Positions 50,323-59,113 of a DNA stretch of 64,000 nt are shown here, one piece after another. Location of the stretch: positions 310,001 through 374,000 of the forward strand of contig NZ_BHZC01000001.1 of assembly GCF_003865135.1 (NCBI RefSeq). The letters run 5' to 3'. Both the position numbers and the translations under genes were made by a program. The notes under the pieces were generated by a model. It saw only the letters and a program-made list of their open reading frames with translations. It was not told where the DNA came from and ran no database searches. How positions within the stretch are numbered: the stretch's first letter is position 1; each line of letters opens with the position of its first letter. This stretch comes from Streptomyces chrestomyceticus JCM 4735. GTDB taxonomy: Bacteria; Actinomycetota; Actinomycetes; Streptomycetales; Streptomycetaceae.

Positions 50323-52416
50323 GTGCCGCGCGTACCGGCGGTGGACGCCGAGCCCGTCGACGTACTCCTCCTCTTTCCGCCGCAGACCGAGGCCAGGTTC
50401 TTTCCGTATCTGAGCCTGCCCTGTCTCACCGGTCATCTGCGGCGCCGGGGCCGGCGCGTCCACCAGGCCGACCTCAACATCGCCCTGCTCCACGAACTGC
50501 TGCGCAGGCCGCACCTGTTGGACGCCGCGGCGCGTGCCCAGGGCGGCGACGGTATGCGCGACTGGTACCGCAGGGAAATGGCCAAGGTCGTCGACAGCTA
50601 TCTCACCGAAATCCGCGCGCATGTCATGCGGAAAGCGTCACCGGGTGATCTCGGTGCCGCCCGCTCGGTACGGCTCGCCCGGCAGGCACTCGAACTGTTC
50701 GTGCGGGACACCTTCCTGACATCGGTCTGGCGTGACCTCGACGCACTCGACCGCGCGGCACGGCGGGCGGCGGACCGGCCTCCCGCCGCCTCCGGAGCCG
50801 CGGTGGAGGTGCTCCACCGGCTGGTGACGGACCTGCTGGCCCGGCATCCGCCGCGGGTGGCCGGGCTGTCGGTGGCGTTCTTCAGCCAGCTCGGCCCCGC
50901 CCTCCTGATCGCCGCCTGGATCAGGGAGCTCGCCCCACGCGTCAAGATCTGCCTGGGCGGTCAGCAGATCATGCTCCGTGACGCGGACCTCGCGGTCCTG
51001 CCCGGCCTCCGCCGTACCCTCGACGCTCTGTGCTGGACCGCCGGGGAGGAACCACTGGAACGCTGGCTGGACGCCCTCGACGGAACGATTCCCCCGGCCG
51101 CGGTGCCCGGCATGACCTGGTTGCCACGCTCGGGGGCCGTCAGCCGCTCCCGTCAGCCACCGAGCCTGCGCTTCCACGACCTCGGGCCGCCCGACCACAC
51201 CGGCCTGCCGGTCCGCTCGTACCTCAACGAGGGCTTGGAGGTGGCGATCGTCTCCTGCGTCGGCTGCTACTGGGGACGGTGCGCCTTCTGCGCGTACGGC
51301 AACCGGTCGCTGCCGCCCGGCCGGTACCAGCAGGCCACCGTGCGGCAGGTCGCCGACGCGGTCGAGACGGTGGTCCGGGACACCGGGACTCGGTTCGTGG
51401 CGATCGCGGACGAGAACACCAACCTGCGCCTGATCTCCAAGGCGATGCGCGCCGTACGGGAGCGCGGGGTGCGGGTGCGGTTCGGGGTCCGCAGTCGGCT
51501 GGAGCCGGGTCTGGCCGACCCGGCGTTCTGCCGGGCGCTGGCCGAAGTGGGCTGCGCGATGATCGCCGTCGGGTACGAGGGGACCTCGCAACGCCTGCTC
51601 GACCTGATGGACCGGGGCGTGCGCGCGGCCGACTACCAGCGGATCGTGGACACCGTCACCGGGGCGGGCATCACCCTGCGGCTCTCGGTGATGGGCCACG
51701 TCCTGGACGAGCGGCCGGAGGAATTCGAGGAGTCCCTGCGGTTCCTGGCCGTCAACGAGCGGCGCATCGGCATCGACGCGCTCGAACTCATGGTGCCCGA
51801 ACCGGGCAGCAGGCTCGCACAGGCCCCGGAGCGTTTCGGGGTCTCACTGGACACCTCGGGCCCGCTGGCCGGGAACCCCGAACTGAGCTACCTCGCCGGC
51901 CGGGTCGGCTACCCGCTGACGGTCCACGGCGGTCCGACGCGCACCGAAGCCCTCTCCCGGCTGGAGCGGATCTTCCAGGTGGTGCGGCCCGGCCGGGCCA
52001 GCGCCGTCCACCCGCCGTCGCACCGCGCGGCGGCCCGGGGCGACTCCCGTCCGACCGGCCCGTCCGACGCCGCGCGGCCGTATCCGTGGGTACGTACCAT
52101 GCCCGCCCGACTCGACACCGTGCCCGGCCGGACCGTCGTCGCCGACCTGGTGTGGGAGCAGTTCTACGCGCTGCCGCACCGTGACGTCGAACAGCACCCC
52201 GACGGCCTGCTCACGGCCCGCACCGCCCGGGGGCAGCGGCTGCTGGCGCGGCTGGTCGACGTATCGGCCGCCGAGCCGTGTCCGGCAGCGCCACCGAGCA
52301 CGGCAGCGCCCTCAGGCCCAGCCGTGCCCCCGCACCCGGCAGCGCCCTCAGCCCCGGCATCGCCTCCGTACGCGGCAGAGCTCGCAGCCGCCCGGCGCAC
52401 CAGGAGGCCGACGTGA
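50323..52416 (+). CDS. B12-binding-type radical SAM enzyme (RiPP maturation)
   Basis: 697 residues from a GTG. Residues about 10-240 form a cobalamin-binding-like Rossmann domain (DVLLLFPPQTEARFFPYLSL; ICLGGQQIMLRDADL). The radical SAM barrel has its cluster ligands as C315-x4-C320-x2-C323 in GCYWGRCAFCAYG, a longer first spacer than the canonical CxxxCxxC. C312 is an extra nearby Cys. The C-terminus has a low-complexity Pro/Ala/Ser tail of about 40 residues. Such enzymes commonly methylate unactivated carbons. Its stop overlaps the MNIO start (GTGA). Confidence 0.88.
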   Translation: MPRVPAVDAEPVDVLLLFPPQTEARFFPYLSLPCLTGHLRRRGRRVHQADLNIALLHELLRRPHLLDAAARAQGGDGMRDWYRREMAKVVDSYLTEIRAHVMRKASPGDLGAARSVRLARQALELFVRDTFLTSVWRDLDALDRAARRAADRPPAASGAAVEVLHRLVTDLLARHPPRVAGLSVAFFSQLGPALLIAAWIRELAPRVKICLGGQQIMLRDADLAVLPGLRRTLDALCWTAGEEPLERWLDALDGTIPPAAVPGMTWLPRSGAVSRSRQPPSLRFHDLGPPDHTGLPVRSYLNEGLEVAIVSCVGCYWGRCAFCAYGNRSLPPGRYQQATVRQVADAVETVVRDTGTRFVAIADENTNLRLISKAMRAVRERGVRVRFGVRSRLEPGLADPAFCRALAEVGCAMIAVGYEGTSQRLLDLMDRGVRAADYQRIVDTVTGAGITLRLSVMGHVLDERPEEFEESLRFLAVNERRIGIDALELMVPEPGSRLAQAPERFGVSLDTSGPLAGNPELSYLAGRVGYPLTVHGGPTRTEALSRLERIFQVVRPGRASAVHPPSHRAAARGDSRPTGPSDAARPYPWVRTMPARLDTVPGRTVVADLVWEQFYALPHRDVEQHPDGLLTARTARGQRLLARLVDVSAAEPCPAAPPSTAAPSGPAVPPHPAAPSAPASPPYAAELAAARRTRRPT

Positions 52417-53420
52417 CCGCCACCTCCCCCACCACCGCACACCCCACCGACAGCGGAGCGACGCACCGGCTGGGTCTCGGCGTCCTCGTGGACATGCCCT
52501 GGTACGGAAAAGGCATCGGCGGGCGGGGCGCCGGGTTCGTGGACACGGACGACGGCGGCGACATCCACCCCCGGCTGAGGGCCTTCTTCCGGCGCCACGG
52601 CGGTGACTTCGCCTACGCGGCCCACTCGTTCCAGCCCCGCTCGCGCGCCCTCCCCCGGCCGGCCGACTACGTACGCGCCTACGACCGCTTCGGCCAGGCA
52701 CTGCCGGCCGGCCTTCCCCGGGCCTTCCACCACACCGAACTCAACATGGGCACGCCCGAACGCTACGACCGCGGGCCGGCCGCCGAGTTCGCCAACCAGC
52801 TCCACGCCCGGTACGGCTTCGCCTGGGTCGTGGAGGACCTGGGGATCTGGAGCCTGCGCGGCTGTCCGCTGCCGTATCCGCTGCCGCCGCCGCTGACCGG
52901 CCCCGGCCTGGAGATCGCCACCCGCAACGCGGCGCAGGCGGCGCGGCTCCTGGTGCCGCCGTTGCATGTCGAGTTCCCCGGTTTCACCGAGGGCGGCTCG
53001 TTCGCGCTGGGCGGCCTCGACGCGTTCGAGTACTTCGCCCGGCTGGCCGACGACGCCGATGTGTGGGTGACGCTCGACGTCGGCCATCTGCTCAGCTACC
53101 AGTGGCTGCGCGGCCGCACCGGCCCGCACATGCTCGACGGGCTGGAGGCACTGCCGCTGCTCCGCTGCCGCGAACTGCACCTGTCGGGCTGCCAGATCGT
53201 CAGCGGAAAGTTCCGCGACCTGCACCACGGTGTGCTCCTGGACGAGCAGCTCGACCTCACCGCCCATCTGCTGCCCCGCTGCCCGCAGCTCCTCGGCGTC
53301 ACGTACGAAGACCCGGTGTTCCGTGAGGACGGACGGCTGGTGGAGAAGTCGCGGCGCAACTACGAACGGCTCAGGGCGCTGGTCGCCGAGTGGCAGGGCC
53401 AGGACCGGGGGCCGTTGTGA
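52413..53420 (+). CDS. MNIO-like (DUF692-type TIM-barrel) multinuclear non-haem iron oxidase
   Basis: 335 residues from a GTG overlapping the previous stop, with AGGAGG 5 nt upstream. The order of candidate metal ligands follows the DUF692 pattern: H107/E109 (FHHTEL), E141 (WVVEDLG), D222 and H225 (LDVGHLL), H256 (ELHLSG), D269 with H271 (DLHHG) and E299 (TYED). The flanking sequences are divergent (no ENP or NN motif), so it is either a distant MNIO or a related xylose-isomerase-like barrel. MNIOs use two or three irons and O2 to rearrange Cys, Asn or Asp residues of RiPP precursors. Confidence 0.72.
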   Translation: MTATSPTTAHPTDSGATHRLGLGVLVDMPWYGKGIGGRGAGFVDTDDGGDIHPRLRAFFRRHGGDFAYAAHSFQPRSRALPRPADYVRAYDRFGQALPAGLPRAFHHTELNMGTPERYDRGPAAEFANQLHARYGFAWVVEDLGIWSLRGCPLPYPLPPPLTGPGLEIATRNAAQAARLLVPPLHVEFPGFTEGGSFALGGLDAFEYFARLADDADVWVTLDVGHLLSYQWLRGRTGPHMLDGLEALPLLRCRELHLSGCQIVSGKFRDLHHGVLLDEQLDLTAHLLPRCPQLLGVTYEDPVFREDGRLVEKSRRNYERLRALVAEWQGQDRGPL

Positions 53421-54214
53421 AAGCGCCTCCCGGCCGGCCGCTGGACGGTCAGCAGCTCGCTGACCTGCTGATGCGGCTGCTGCTGGACGAACGCCCCAGA
53501 CAGCGCCTGGCCGACGAGGGAGCCGCAGCAGTCGCCTCGGGGACTGGTGAGCTGGAGTGTCTGGCAACGGTCGATCTCTGCGAACTCGACAGTGCGGCGC
53601 GCCAGTTCCGCACCACCGTCTGGAAGCAAGGCAGGAACGGCGGCCTCGCCTCCGCGTTTCCACGCAGCCTGCGCCTCCTCGCGTCGGCGGGCGTCCGGGA
53701 CGCGGAACTCCTCACCGGGTTCCTCCGCTCCGAAGAGTTCGGCAGGTTCCGGTTCCTTCCCTACGCCGGGCGCGGCCTGTCCGAGGAGGAGGCGTTCGCC
53801 GCGTACCTGATCGGCTTCGTCGCCGCGCACCCGGACCGGCTCACGGGCGCAGGCGTGGACGCGCCCGTCGTACTGCGCGAAACCGTGACGCACGAATTGA
53901 TGACGGCCCTGTTCACGGCGCTGGTCTGCGAGCAGCCGCTGTCGTTCGACATCGCCGTCGAGGGGATCGTACGGACCGGGCGGGGCCATGCGGCCCTGCG
54001 CCGGTACACGCCCCGGTCCGTCGCCTCCTGGGCGGACCGCCCGGCCGCCGCCCGGCAGGACAGCGGGGAGCCGGTGGCCTACGCGTACTTCGCCACACCC
54101 GCCGGGGTCCGGCGCGGAGCCGTCTCCGCGCAGGTCGCCGCGGCGTTCGAGACCACCCCGTCGGCCGAGGGCGACGCCGCCCGCCGCGCGCTGTCCCGGC
54201 GCGGGCTGTGGTGA
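53417..54214 (+). CDS. Unrecognised protein following the MNIO; candidate partner protein
   Basis: 265 residues from a GTG that overlaps the MNIO stop by 4 bp. I do not recognise a family. The N-terminal part is helical with short acidic/basic repeats (LADLLMRLLLDERPRQRLADEG), followed by TTVWKQGRNGGLASAF and SEEFGRFRFLPYAGRGLSEEEA, and a C-terminal beta-rich region (EPVAYAYFATPAGVRRGAVS). Many MNIOs need a small partner protein, often with a peptide-binding RRE domain, encoded immediately downstream. The position here fits that, but the sequence does not prove it. Confidence 0.6.
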   Translation: MKAPPGRPLDGQQLADLLMRLLLDERPRQRLADEGAAAVASGTGELECLATVDLCELDSAARQFRTTVWKQGRNGGLASAFPRSLRLLASAGVRDAELLTGFLRSEEFGRFRFLPYAGRGLSEEEAFAAYLIGFVAAHPDRLTGAGVDAPVVLRETVTHELMTALFTALVCEQPLSFDIAVEGIVRTGRGHAALRRYTPRSVASWADRPAAARQDSGEPVAYAYFATPAGVRRGAVSAQVAAAFETTPSAEGDAARRALSRRGLW

Positions 54215-54284
54215 GGCCGCCGCCCACGCCGACGGGCCCGCCGGACGGCTCGGCCCGGCTAGGCCAGGAAGGGAACGGGCTGAC

Positions 54285-56198
54285 ATGCACATCGTGTTGG
54301 TGGACATGCCGTGGTCGGCGATCGACGCTCCGTCGCTGGCCCTGGGCATCCTCAAGCGCCGGGTCCACGACGTCTTCCCGGACGTCCGGGTCGACGTCGT
54401 GCACGCCAATCTCGACTACGTGGACTGGCTGACGGCGCGTACCGACTTCACGTTCGAGGAGTACGACTTCTGTGCCGGCTCGTACTTCTCCGGACACAGC
54501 GAGTGGATCTTCGCGGCCGCCCTCAACGAGCTGCCCCGCCGGCACGTCGCGGCGTTCAGCGAGTCCCTGGGCGAACGGGCTCCCGAGCCGCTGCTCGCCA
54601 AGGCGAGGGAACTGCACGAACTCGCACCGCTGTTCGTGCGGGAGACCGCCGCCAGGATCGCCGCCGAAGCGCCCGACGTCGTCGGCTTCACCACGACGTT
54701 CGCGCAGAACGCCGCCGCCCTCGCCACCGCCCGCGCGGTCAAGGCCGGCGCTCCGCACGCGGTGACCGTCTTCGGCGGCGCGAACTGCGACGGGCCGCAG
54801 GGCGCGGCGCTGCACCGGAACTTTCCGTTCGTCGACTTCGTCGTACGGGGTGAGGGCGAGGCGGCGTTCCCCCAACTGCTGGCCGCGCTCGGGGACGGCG
54901 GCGACCTCTCGGGGATCTCCGGCCTGTGCTGGCGGGACACGGAGGGCCGCCCCGTCGCCAACCCGATGGAGGCCAAGGCCCTGCCTCCGGCGGCGCTGGT
55001 CACTCCCGAGTACGGTGACTACTTCGACCGGCACGCACGCTCCACCGCGGGCGGCTGGGTGGAGCCCCGTATCGTCGTGGAGGGCTCGCGCGGGTGCTGG
55101 TGGGGAGCAAAGCACCACTGCACGTTCTGCGGGCTCAACGGATCGTTCATGGAGTTCCGCAGCAAGAACCCGCAGCGGTTCGTCGAGGAGATCCTCGGTC
55201 TGGTCGAGCGGTACCGCATCCTCGACGTGTGGGTCACCGACAACATCCTCGACATGGCCTATCTCGGCTCGATGGCGCCCCGGCTCCAGGAGTCCGGTTA
55301 CGACCTGCGGCTGTGCTACGAGATCAAGTCGAACCTGCGGCGCGAACAGCTCCGCGTCCTCAGCGCGGCGGGCATCGGTTACGTCCAGGCCGGTGTGGAA
55401 AACCTCAGCAGCCGGGTGCTGAAACTCATGGACAAGGGCGTGACCGGCTGCCAGAACGTCCGGCTGCTGCGCGACGCGGAAACCGTCGGCATGAACCTGA
55501 ACTGGAACTACCTCTACGGCTTCCCCGGCGAGGCGGAGGAGGACTACGACGCGATCTGCGACCAGGTGCCCGCCCTGCACCACCTCACCCCGCCCTTCAA
55601 CGCCACCCGCATCAAGGTCGAACGTTTCAGCCCCTACTTCGACCGGCCCGAACTCGGCTTCGACGACCTGCGCCCCGCCGCCCACTACCACCACATCTAC
55701 GACCTGCCCGACTCCGAACTCGCCGACCTGGTCTACCTCTTCGACTCCCCCAAACGCGGCATCTCCCCGGCCTGCCTGGTCCGTCTGCAGCAGGCCGTGA
55801 GCGGCTGGAAGGGCGCTTACGTGGAGTGCCGTCTCACCCACTGCGACCTCGGCGACCACATCGTCCTCGTCGACACCCGTCCCGGATTCGACTGGCACCT
55901 GCTCGACCTGACGGACCCGCTGGAGCTGACCGTCTTCCGCCTCCTCGACATGCCACACTCCCCCGCATCCCTGCTGCACAAGGCCGCGGCCCGCCACGAG
56001 GACGCGACCGGGGACCGGATCGGTGCGCTCCTCACCCGCTGGCGCCGCCTCGGCCTGGTCTTCACCGACGGGGGCCAGTACATCCATGTCGTACCGGCGG
56101 TCGCCAACCAGGACCTGATGCGCCTGGACGGCAGCCGTCTGCACAGCGCCGAGCCCCTGGCCCCGGCCCTCGCCGCCGCCGCCGGAGGTGTCCGATGA
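54285..56198 (+). CDS. RiPP maturation radical SAM C-methyltransferase (B12-dependent)
   Basis: 637 residues from an ATG. The N-terminal half is a B12-binding domain (VTVFGGANCDGPQGAALH; VRGEGEAAFPQLLAAL). The cluster motif is C271-x7-C279-x2-C282 in SRGCWWGAKHHCTFCGLNG, which is the signature of the RiPP maturation radical SAM protein 1 group. The barrel continues through YEIKSNLRREQLRVL and MNLNWNYLYGFPGE. Expected chemistry is C-methylation of core residues with two SAM per turnover. The stop overlaps the next start (ATGA). Confidence 0.92.
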   Translation: MHIVLVDMPWSAIDAPSLALGILKRRVHDVFPDVRVDVVHANLDYVDWLTARTDFTFEEYDFCAGSYFSGHSEWIFAAALNELPRRHVAAFSESLGERAPEPLLAKARELHELAPLFVRETAARIAAEAPDVVGFTTTFAQNAAALATARAVKAGAPHAVTVFGGANCDGPQGAALHRNFPFVDFVVRGEGEAAFPQLLAALGDGGDLSGISGLCWRDTEGRPVANPMEAKALPPAALVTPEYGDYFDRHARSTAGGWVEPRIVVEGSRGCWWGAKHHCTFCGLNGSFMEFRSKNPQRFVEEILGLVERYRILDVWVTDNILDMAYLGSMAPRLQESGYDLRLCYEIKSNLRREQLRVLSAAGIGYVQAGVENLSSRVLKLMDKGVTGCQNVRLLRDAETVGMNLNWNYLYGFPGEAEEDYDAICDQVPALHHLTPPFNATRIKVERFSPYFDRPELGFDDLRPAAHYHHIYDLPDSELADLVYLFDSPKRGISPACLVRLQQAVSGWKGAYVECRLTHCDLGDHIVLVDTRPGFDWHLLDLTDPLELTVFRLLDMPHSPASLLHKAAARHEDATGDRIGALLTRWRRLGLVFTDGGQYIHVVPAVANQDLMRLDGSRLHSAEPLAPALAAAAGGVR

Positions 56199-56893
56199 GC
56201 CCGCTCGCCGCGCCGGTGGCCCTGGCCCTCTGGAGGGAACGCGACCCTGCGGCCAGGGACATCCCGGGGGTGTACGCCGGCACGCTCGACCTGCTCGGCG
56301 ATCAGGTCGAGGGCGCCGTGGCGGACTTCGCCGCCCACCACGTCCAGTGCGCCCGGCTGCCCCGGACCGTCGATCTGACGGACCGGGACGGCGCCGCCGC
56401 GGTGACGGCCCTCGTCGCCGTACGCGAACTCACCGCCTTCGGCATCGCCGTCGAGTGGACGTTACGCCTGCCCGGGGCCGGTGTCGTCGCCGGCATCAGC
56501 ACCGGCGCACCGGCCGACTGGCAGCCACTCAGTCATCTCCACCCGCCCACCACCGTGTTCCGTGGCGACTCCAGCGGCTCCTTCGGCTCCGGCCGCGACA
56601 TCGCCGTCCAGTGGCGCGACTCCTTCCACGCCGCCAAGTGCGGCTTCCGCCGCGGCCCCGGCTTCATCGAAATCCGCGACCGCCGCAGCGGCTCGTTCAA
56701 GCGCCTCGTCATCCGCACACACCAGCACGACCAGCTCATCCAGGCCCTGCTGCGCGGCGTGCCAGGGACCGACGTGCCCTCTTCGGTGGTCGCGAGGTAT
56801 CTGCCATCCGGTCTGATCCACCGGGTGGGACGCTTCCTGTGGTGGACGCCGTACCGGATCCGCCGCTGGCCGCTCAGCACGACCATTCCGTAG
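56195..56893 (+). CDS. DUF5825-like protein, last gene of the RiPP operon
   Basis: 232 residues from an ATG overlapping the radical SAM stop. It resembles the DUF5825 proteins that accompany this type of RiPP radical SAM methyltransferase; the assignment is from memory of context and moderate. Conserved-looking segments are PTTVFRGDSSG, CGFRRGPGFIEIRDRRSG and VVARYLPSGLIHRVG near the C-terminus. It carries a TTA codon (Leu90, nt 56462-56464), so its translation should need the bldA tRNA. Role unknown; possibly precursor binding. Confidence 0.65.
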   Translation: MSPLAAPVALALWRERDPAARDIPGVYAGTLDLLGDQVEGAVADFAAHHVQCARLPRTVDLTDRDGAAAVTALVAVRELTAFGIAVEWTLRLPGAGVVAGISTGAPADWQPLSHLHPPTTVFRGDSSGSFGSGRDIAVQWRDSFHAAKCGFRRGPGFIEIRDRRSGSFKRLVIRTHQHDQLIQALLRGVPGTDVPSSVVARYLPSGLIHRVGRFLWWTPYRIRRWPLSTTIP

Positions 56894-56916
56894 GCAGCGG
56901 CCATTCCGTAGGCAGC
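56883..56916 (+). repeat. 18-bp period tandem repeat spanning the stop codon
   Basis: CCATTCCGTAGGCAGC occurs at 56883-56898 and again at 56901-56916. The first copy contains the TAG stop of the DUF5825-like gene. Confidence 0.8.
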
Positions 56917-57048
56917 CGGGTGTCCGGCGCACCGCCCTCGGGAGACATCGCGTCACCTGTTCGCAGCAGCACGCGTCCCTGCTGCTGCGCTCCGGGCTGG
57001 CCGCCAGGTGGCTGGCTGCCCCCCGACCGGGCCTCCTCGGACATACGG

Positions 57049-57699
57049 TCACAGCAGACCCAGGTCCCGGGCGCGCAGTGCGGCCTGGGTGCGGTCCCGC
57101 AGGGCGAGGCGGCCGAGGATGCGGGAGATGTGGTTCTTCACGGTGCCCTCGCTGAGGTACAACTGCGCGGCGATCTCCCGGTTGGTCCGTCCTTGCGCCA
57201 CCAGGCGCAGGATGTCGATCTCGCGGGGGCTGAGGACGGCGCCCGGCTCCGCTCCGGGGCCCGGGCAGGGCAGGCAGGCGGCGAGGTGGTGGGTCACGGA
57301 GGCGTCGAGCTGGGTGACGCCCGCGTGCGCGAGCCGGACCGCGTGGGCCAGTTCGCCGGCCGGCAGGTCCTTGAGCAGATAGCCACAGGCGCCCGCGCGG
57401 AGCGCCTGGACGACGTACTCCTTGTCGTCGAACGTCGTCAGCATCACCACCCGGCACTCCGGCACCGTGCCACGCAGGACGGCGACCGCCTCGACACCGT
57501 CCATCCCCGGCATCCGGACGTCCATCAGCACGACGTCCGGGCACAGTTCGAGCGCCTTGGCGACGGCTTCGCGGCCGTCCACCGCCGTGCCGACGACCGT
57601 GATGCCCGGCCGGATGGAGAGCAGTGAGGCGATGCCGTCCCGGATGAGCCGCTGGTCGTCCACGACCAGTACGCGTACCGACGCCGCCACCTCGTTCAT
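57049..57699 (-). CDS. NarL/LuxR-family response regulator
   Basis: 216 residues. The receiver domain has acidic pair VVDDQ (14-15), phospho-acceptor Asp60 (VVLMDVRMPGMDG), conserved Thr in MLTTFDD and Lys in YLLKDLP. The C-terminal LuxR helix-turn-helix is LSPREIDILRLVAQGRTNRE followed by IAAQLYLSEGTVKNHIS. The ATG overlaps the kinase stop (ATGA), so it is a cognate pair. Targets unknown; the adjacent RiPP and membrane-protein genes are candidates. Confidence 0.95.
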   Translation of the reverse strand: MNEVAASVRVLVVDDQRLIRDGIASLLSIRPGITVVGTAVDGREAVAKALELCPDVVLMDVRMPGMDGVEAVAVLRGTVPECRVVMLTTFDDKEYVVQALRAGACGYLLKDLPAGELAHAVRLAHAGVTQLDASVTHHLAACLPCPGPGAEPGAVLSPREIDILRLVAQGRTNREIAAQLYLSEGTVKNHISRILGRLALRDRTQAALRARDLGLL

Positions 57700-58859
57700 G
57701 TCACGCCTTCCTCGCGGTGGCCGCGCGGCACCGTCACCGTCAGCCGGGTTCCCCTGCCGGGGCCGCTGTCGATGTGCACGCTTCCGCCCACCAGGTGCAC
57801 CCGTTCGCGCATCCCGACCAGCCCGAACCCGGTGGCGGCCCCGTTCGGGGTGAAGCCGCGGCCGTCGTCGGTCACCACAAGGCGTGCCGCGTCCGCAGCC
57901 AGGACCACCGCCACCGTGACCCGCGACGCCTGCGCGTGGCGGCGCGCGTTGGTCAGGCCCTCCTGTGCGGCCCGGTAGAGCGCGGTCAGCTCCGCCGGAC
58001 CGTAGCCGTCCTCGGTGCCGTCCACCTGCACCGTGACGCGGGGCCGCTCCTCGCCGTCGCGCGCCAGGCCCGCGAGCATCGCCGTCAGCGACCTGTGCGA
58101 CTCCTCGTCCCGCAGGGCCCGTACGGACTGCCGTACGTCGCCCAGCGCGCGCTTCACCGACAGTCGGGCCTCGTCGACCGCGCGCTGGGCCGAGTCGGGC
58201 TGCAGGACCCGGAACTCGGAGGCGATCTGCAACTGTACGGAGACGGCGGTGAGGTGGTGCGCGAGGCTGTCGTGGATGTCCCGCGCGAGGCGGTTGCGCT
58301 CGGCCGCGGCGGACAGTTCGGCGACTTGCGCGGCGTACCGCTCCAAGGCGCGCCGTCCGCGCTGTTCACCGATGGCGACGGCCGCCATGGAAAGCGCGAG
58401 GATGAGGCCGACACAGAGCATCAGCAGGTCGGACACGCGCTCCACCTCGCGGTGCCAGCCGGGCTCGGTCAGCGCGTAGCCGGTGAGGAGCCCGGCCACG
58501 CACAGCGCCGCCAGCGCGAGTGCGACGCCGCGTCCGTAGACGAAGTAGGCGGTGAACGGCAGGAGTACGAAGAGGGCCTGGGCCAGCCCTGACGTGTCGA
58601 GGGCGACCACTCCCGTGATCAGTCCGGTCCGCGCGGCCATCGGCAGGTACGCCCGGACGGGAATTCCGCGCCTGATTCCGCGCCGCTCCACGGTCTCCAG
58701 GGCGACCAGCACCGCGAGCCCCGCGGCGAAACCTGCCGTGCGCCAGAGCGGCGGGGCGGTGCCGGGGGCGAGACCGGCCAGCGTGTAGTAGAGACCGCCG
58801 ACCAGCACCGCGGCGTACAGCAGGGGCGACACCCACGGCACCGGTACGTACGCTGCCAT
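57696..58859 (-). CDS. Sensor histidine kinase, HisKA_3 type
   Basis: 387 residues. The N-terminal 165 residues hold about five or six membrane helices with little extracellular sequence, so it probably senses within or at the membrane. The phospho-acceptor is H196 (ARDIHDSLAHHL), and the HATPase_c part has GLTNARRHAQASRV and VTDDGRGF. It autophosphorylates and passes phosphate to the overlapping response regulator, like the DesK/LiaS group that senses envelope stress. Confidence 0.94.
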   Translation of the reverse strand: MAAYVPVPWVSPLLYAAVLVGGLYYTLAGLAPGTAPPLWRTAGFAAGLAVLVALETVERRGIRRGIPVRAYLPMAARTGLITGVVALDTSGLAQALFVLLPFTAYFVYGRGVALALAALCVAGLLTGYALTEPGWHREVERVSDLLMLCVGLILALSMAAVAIGEQRGRRALERYAAQVAELSAAAERNRLARDIHDSLAHHLTAVSVQLQIASEFRVLQPDSAQRAVDEARLSVKRALGDVRQSVRALRDEESHRSLTAMLAGLARDGEERPRVTVQVDGTEDGYGPAELTALYRAAQEGLTNARRHAQASRVTVAVVLAADAARLVVTDDGRGFTPNGAATGFGLVGMRERVHLVGGSVHIDSGPGRGTRLTVTVPRGHREEGVT

Positions 58860-59113
58860 GCGCCCACCCCTTCCTGCCTGCTGCCCAGGCTAAGCGGGCG
58901 GCGGCCGGGGGGCGAGGGCGCGGAGCGGCCGCCGGCGGACGTGGCCGAGCGGCACGTGCCGGCCAGTTGTACGGCGGCGGTGCGTCAGTGACTTCCAGCG
59001 GTGGTTCTCGCCGTTCTTCACCTGCCGAGAACGGGCGGCGGCTCTTTACCGTTCTCGGTCCCGGCCCGCGGAGTGCTGGGCCGGGGCGGCCCTTCGACAC
59101 CTTGGAGTGCACC

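Noticed and set aside
52278..52412. A 45-residue N-terminal extension of the MNIO-like protein from an ATG inside the radical SAM gene
   Set aside because: The extension is low-complexity out-of-frame sequence; the GTG at 52413 has AGGAGG and a GTGA overlap.
53913..56144. A 740-residue minus-strand frame across the second radical SAM gene
   Set aside because: Antisense shadow of a gene with an unambiguous radical SAM signature.
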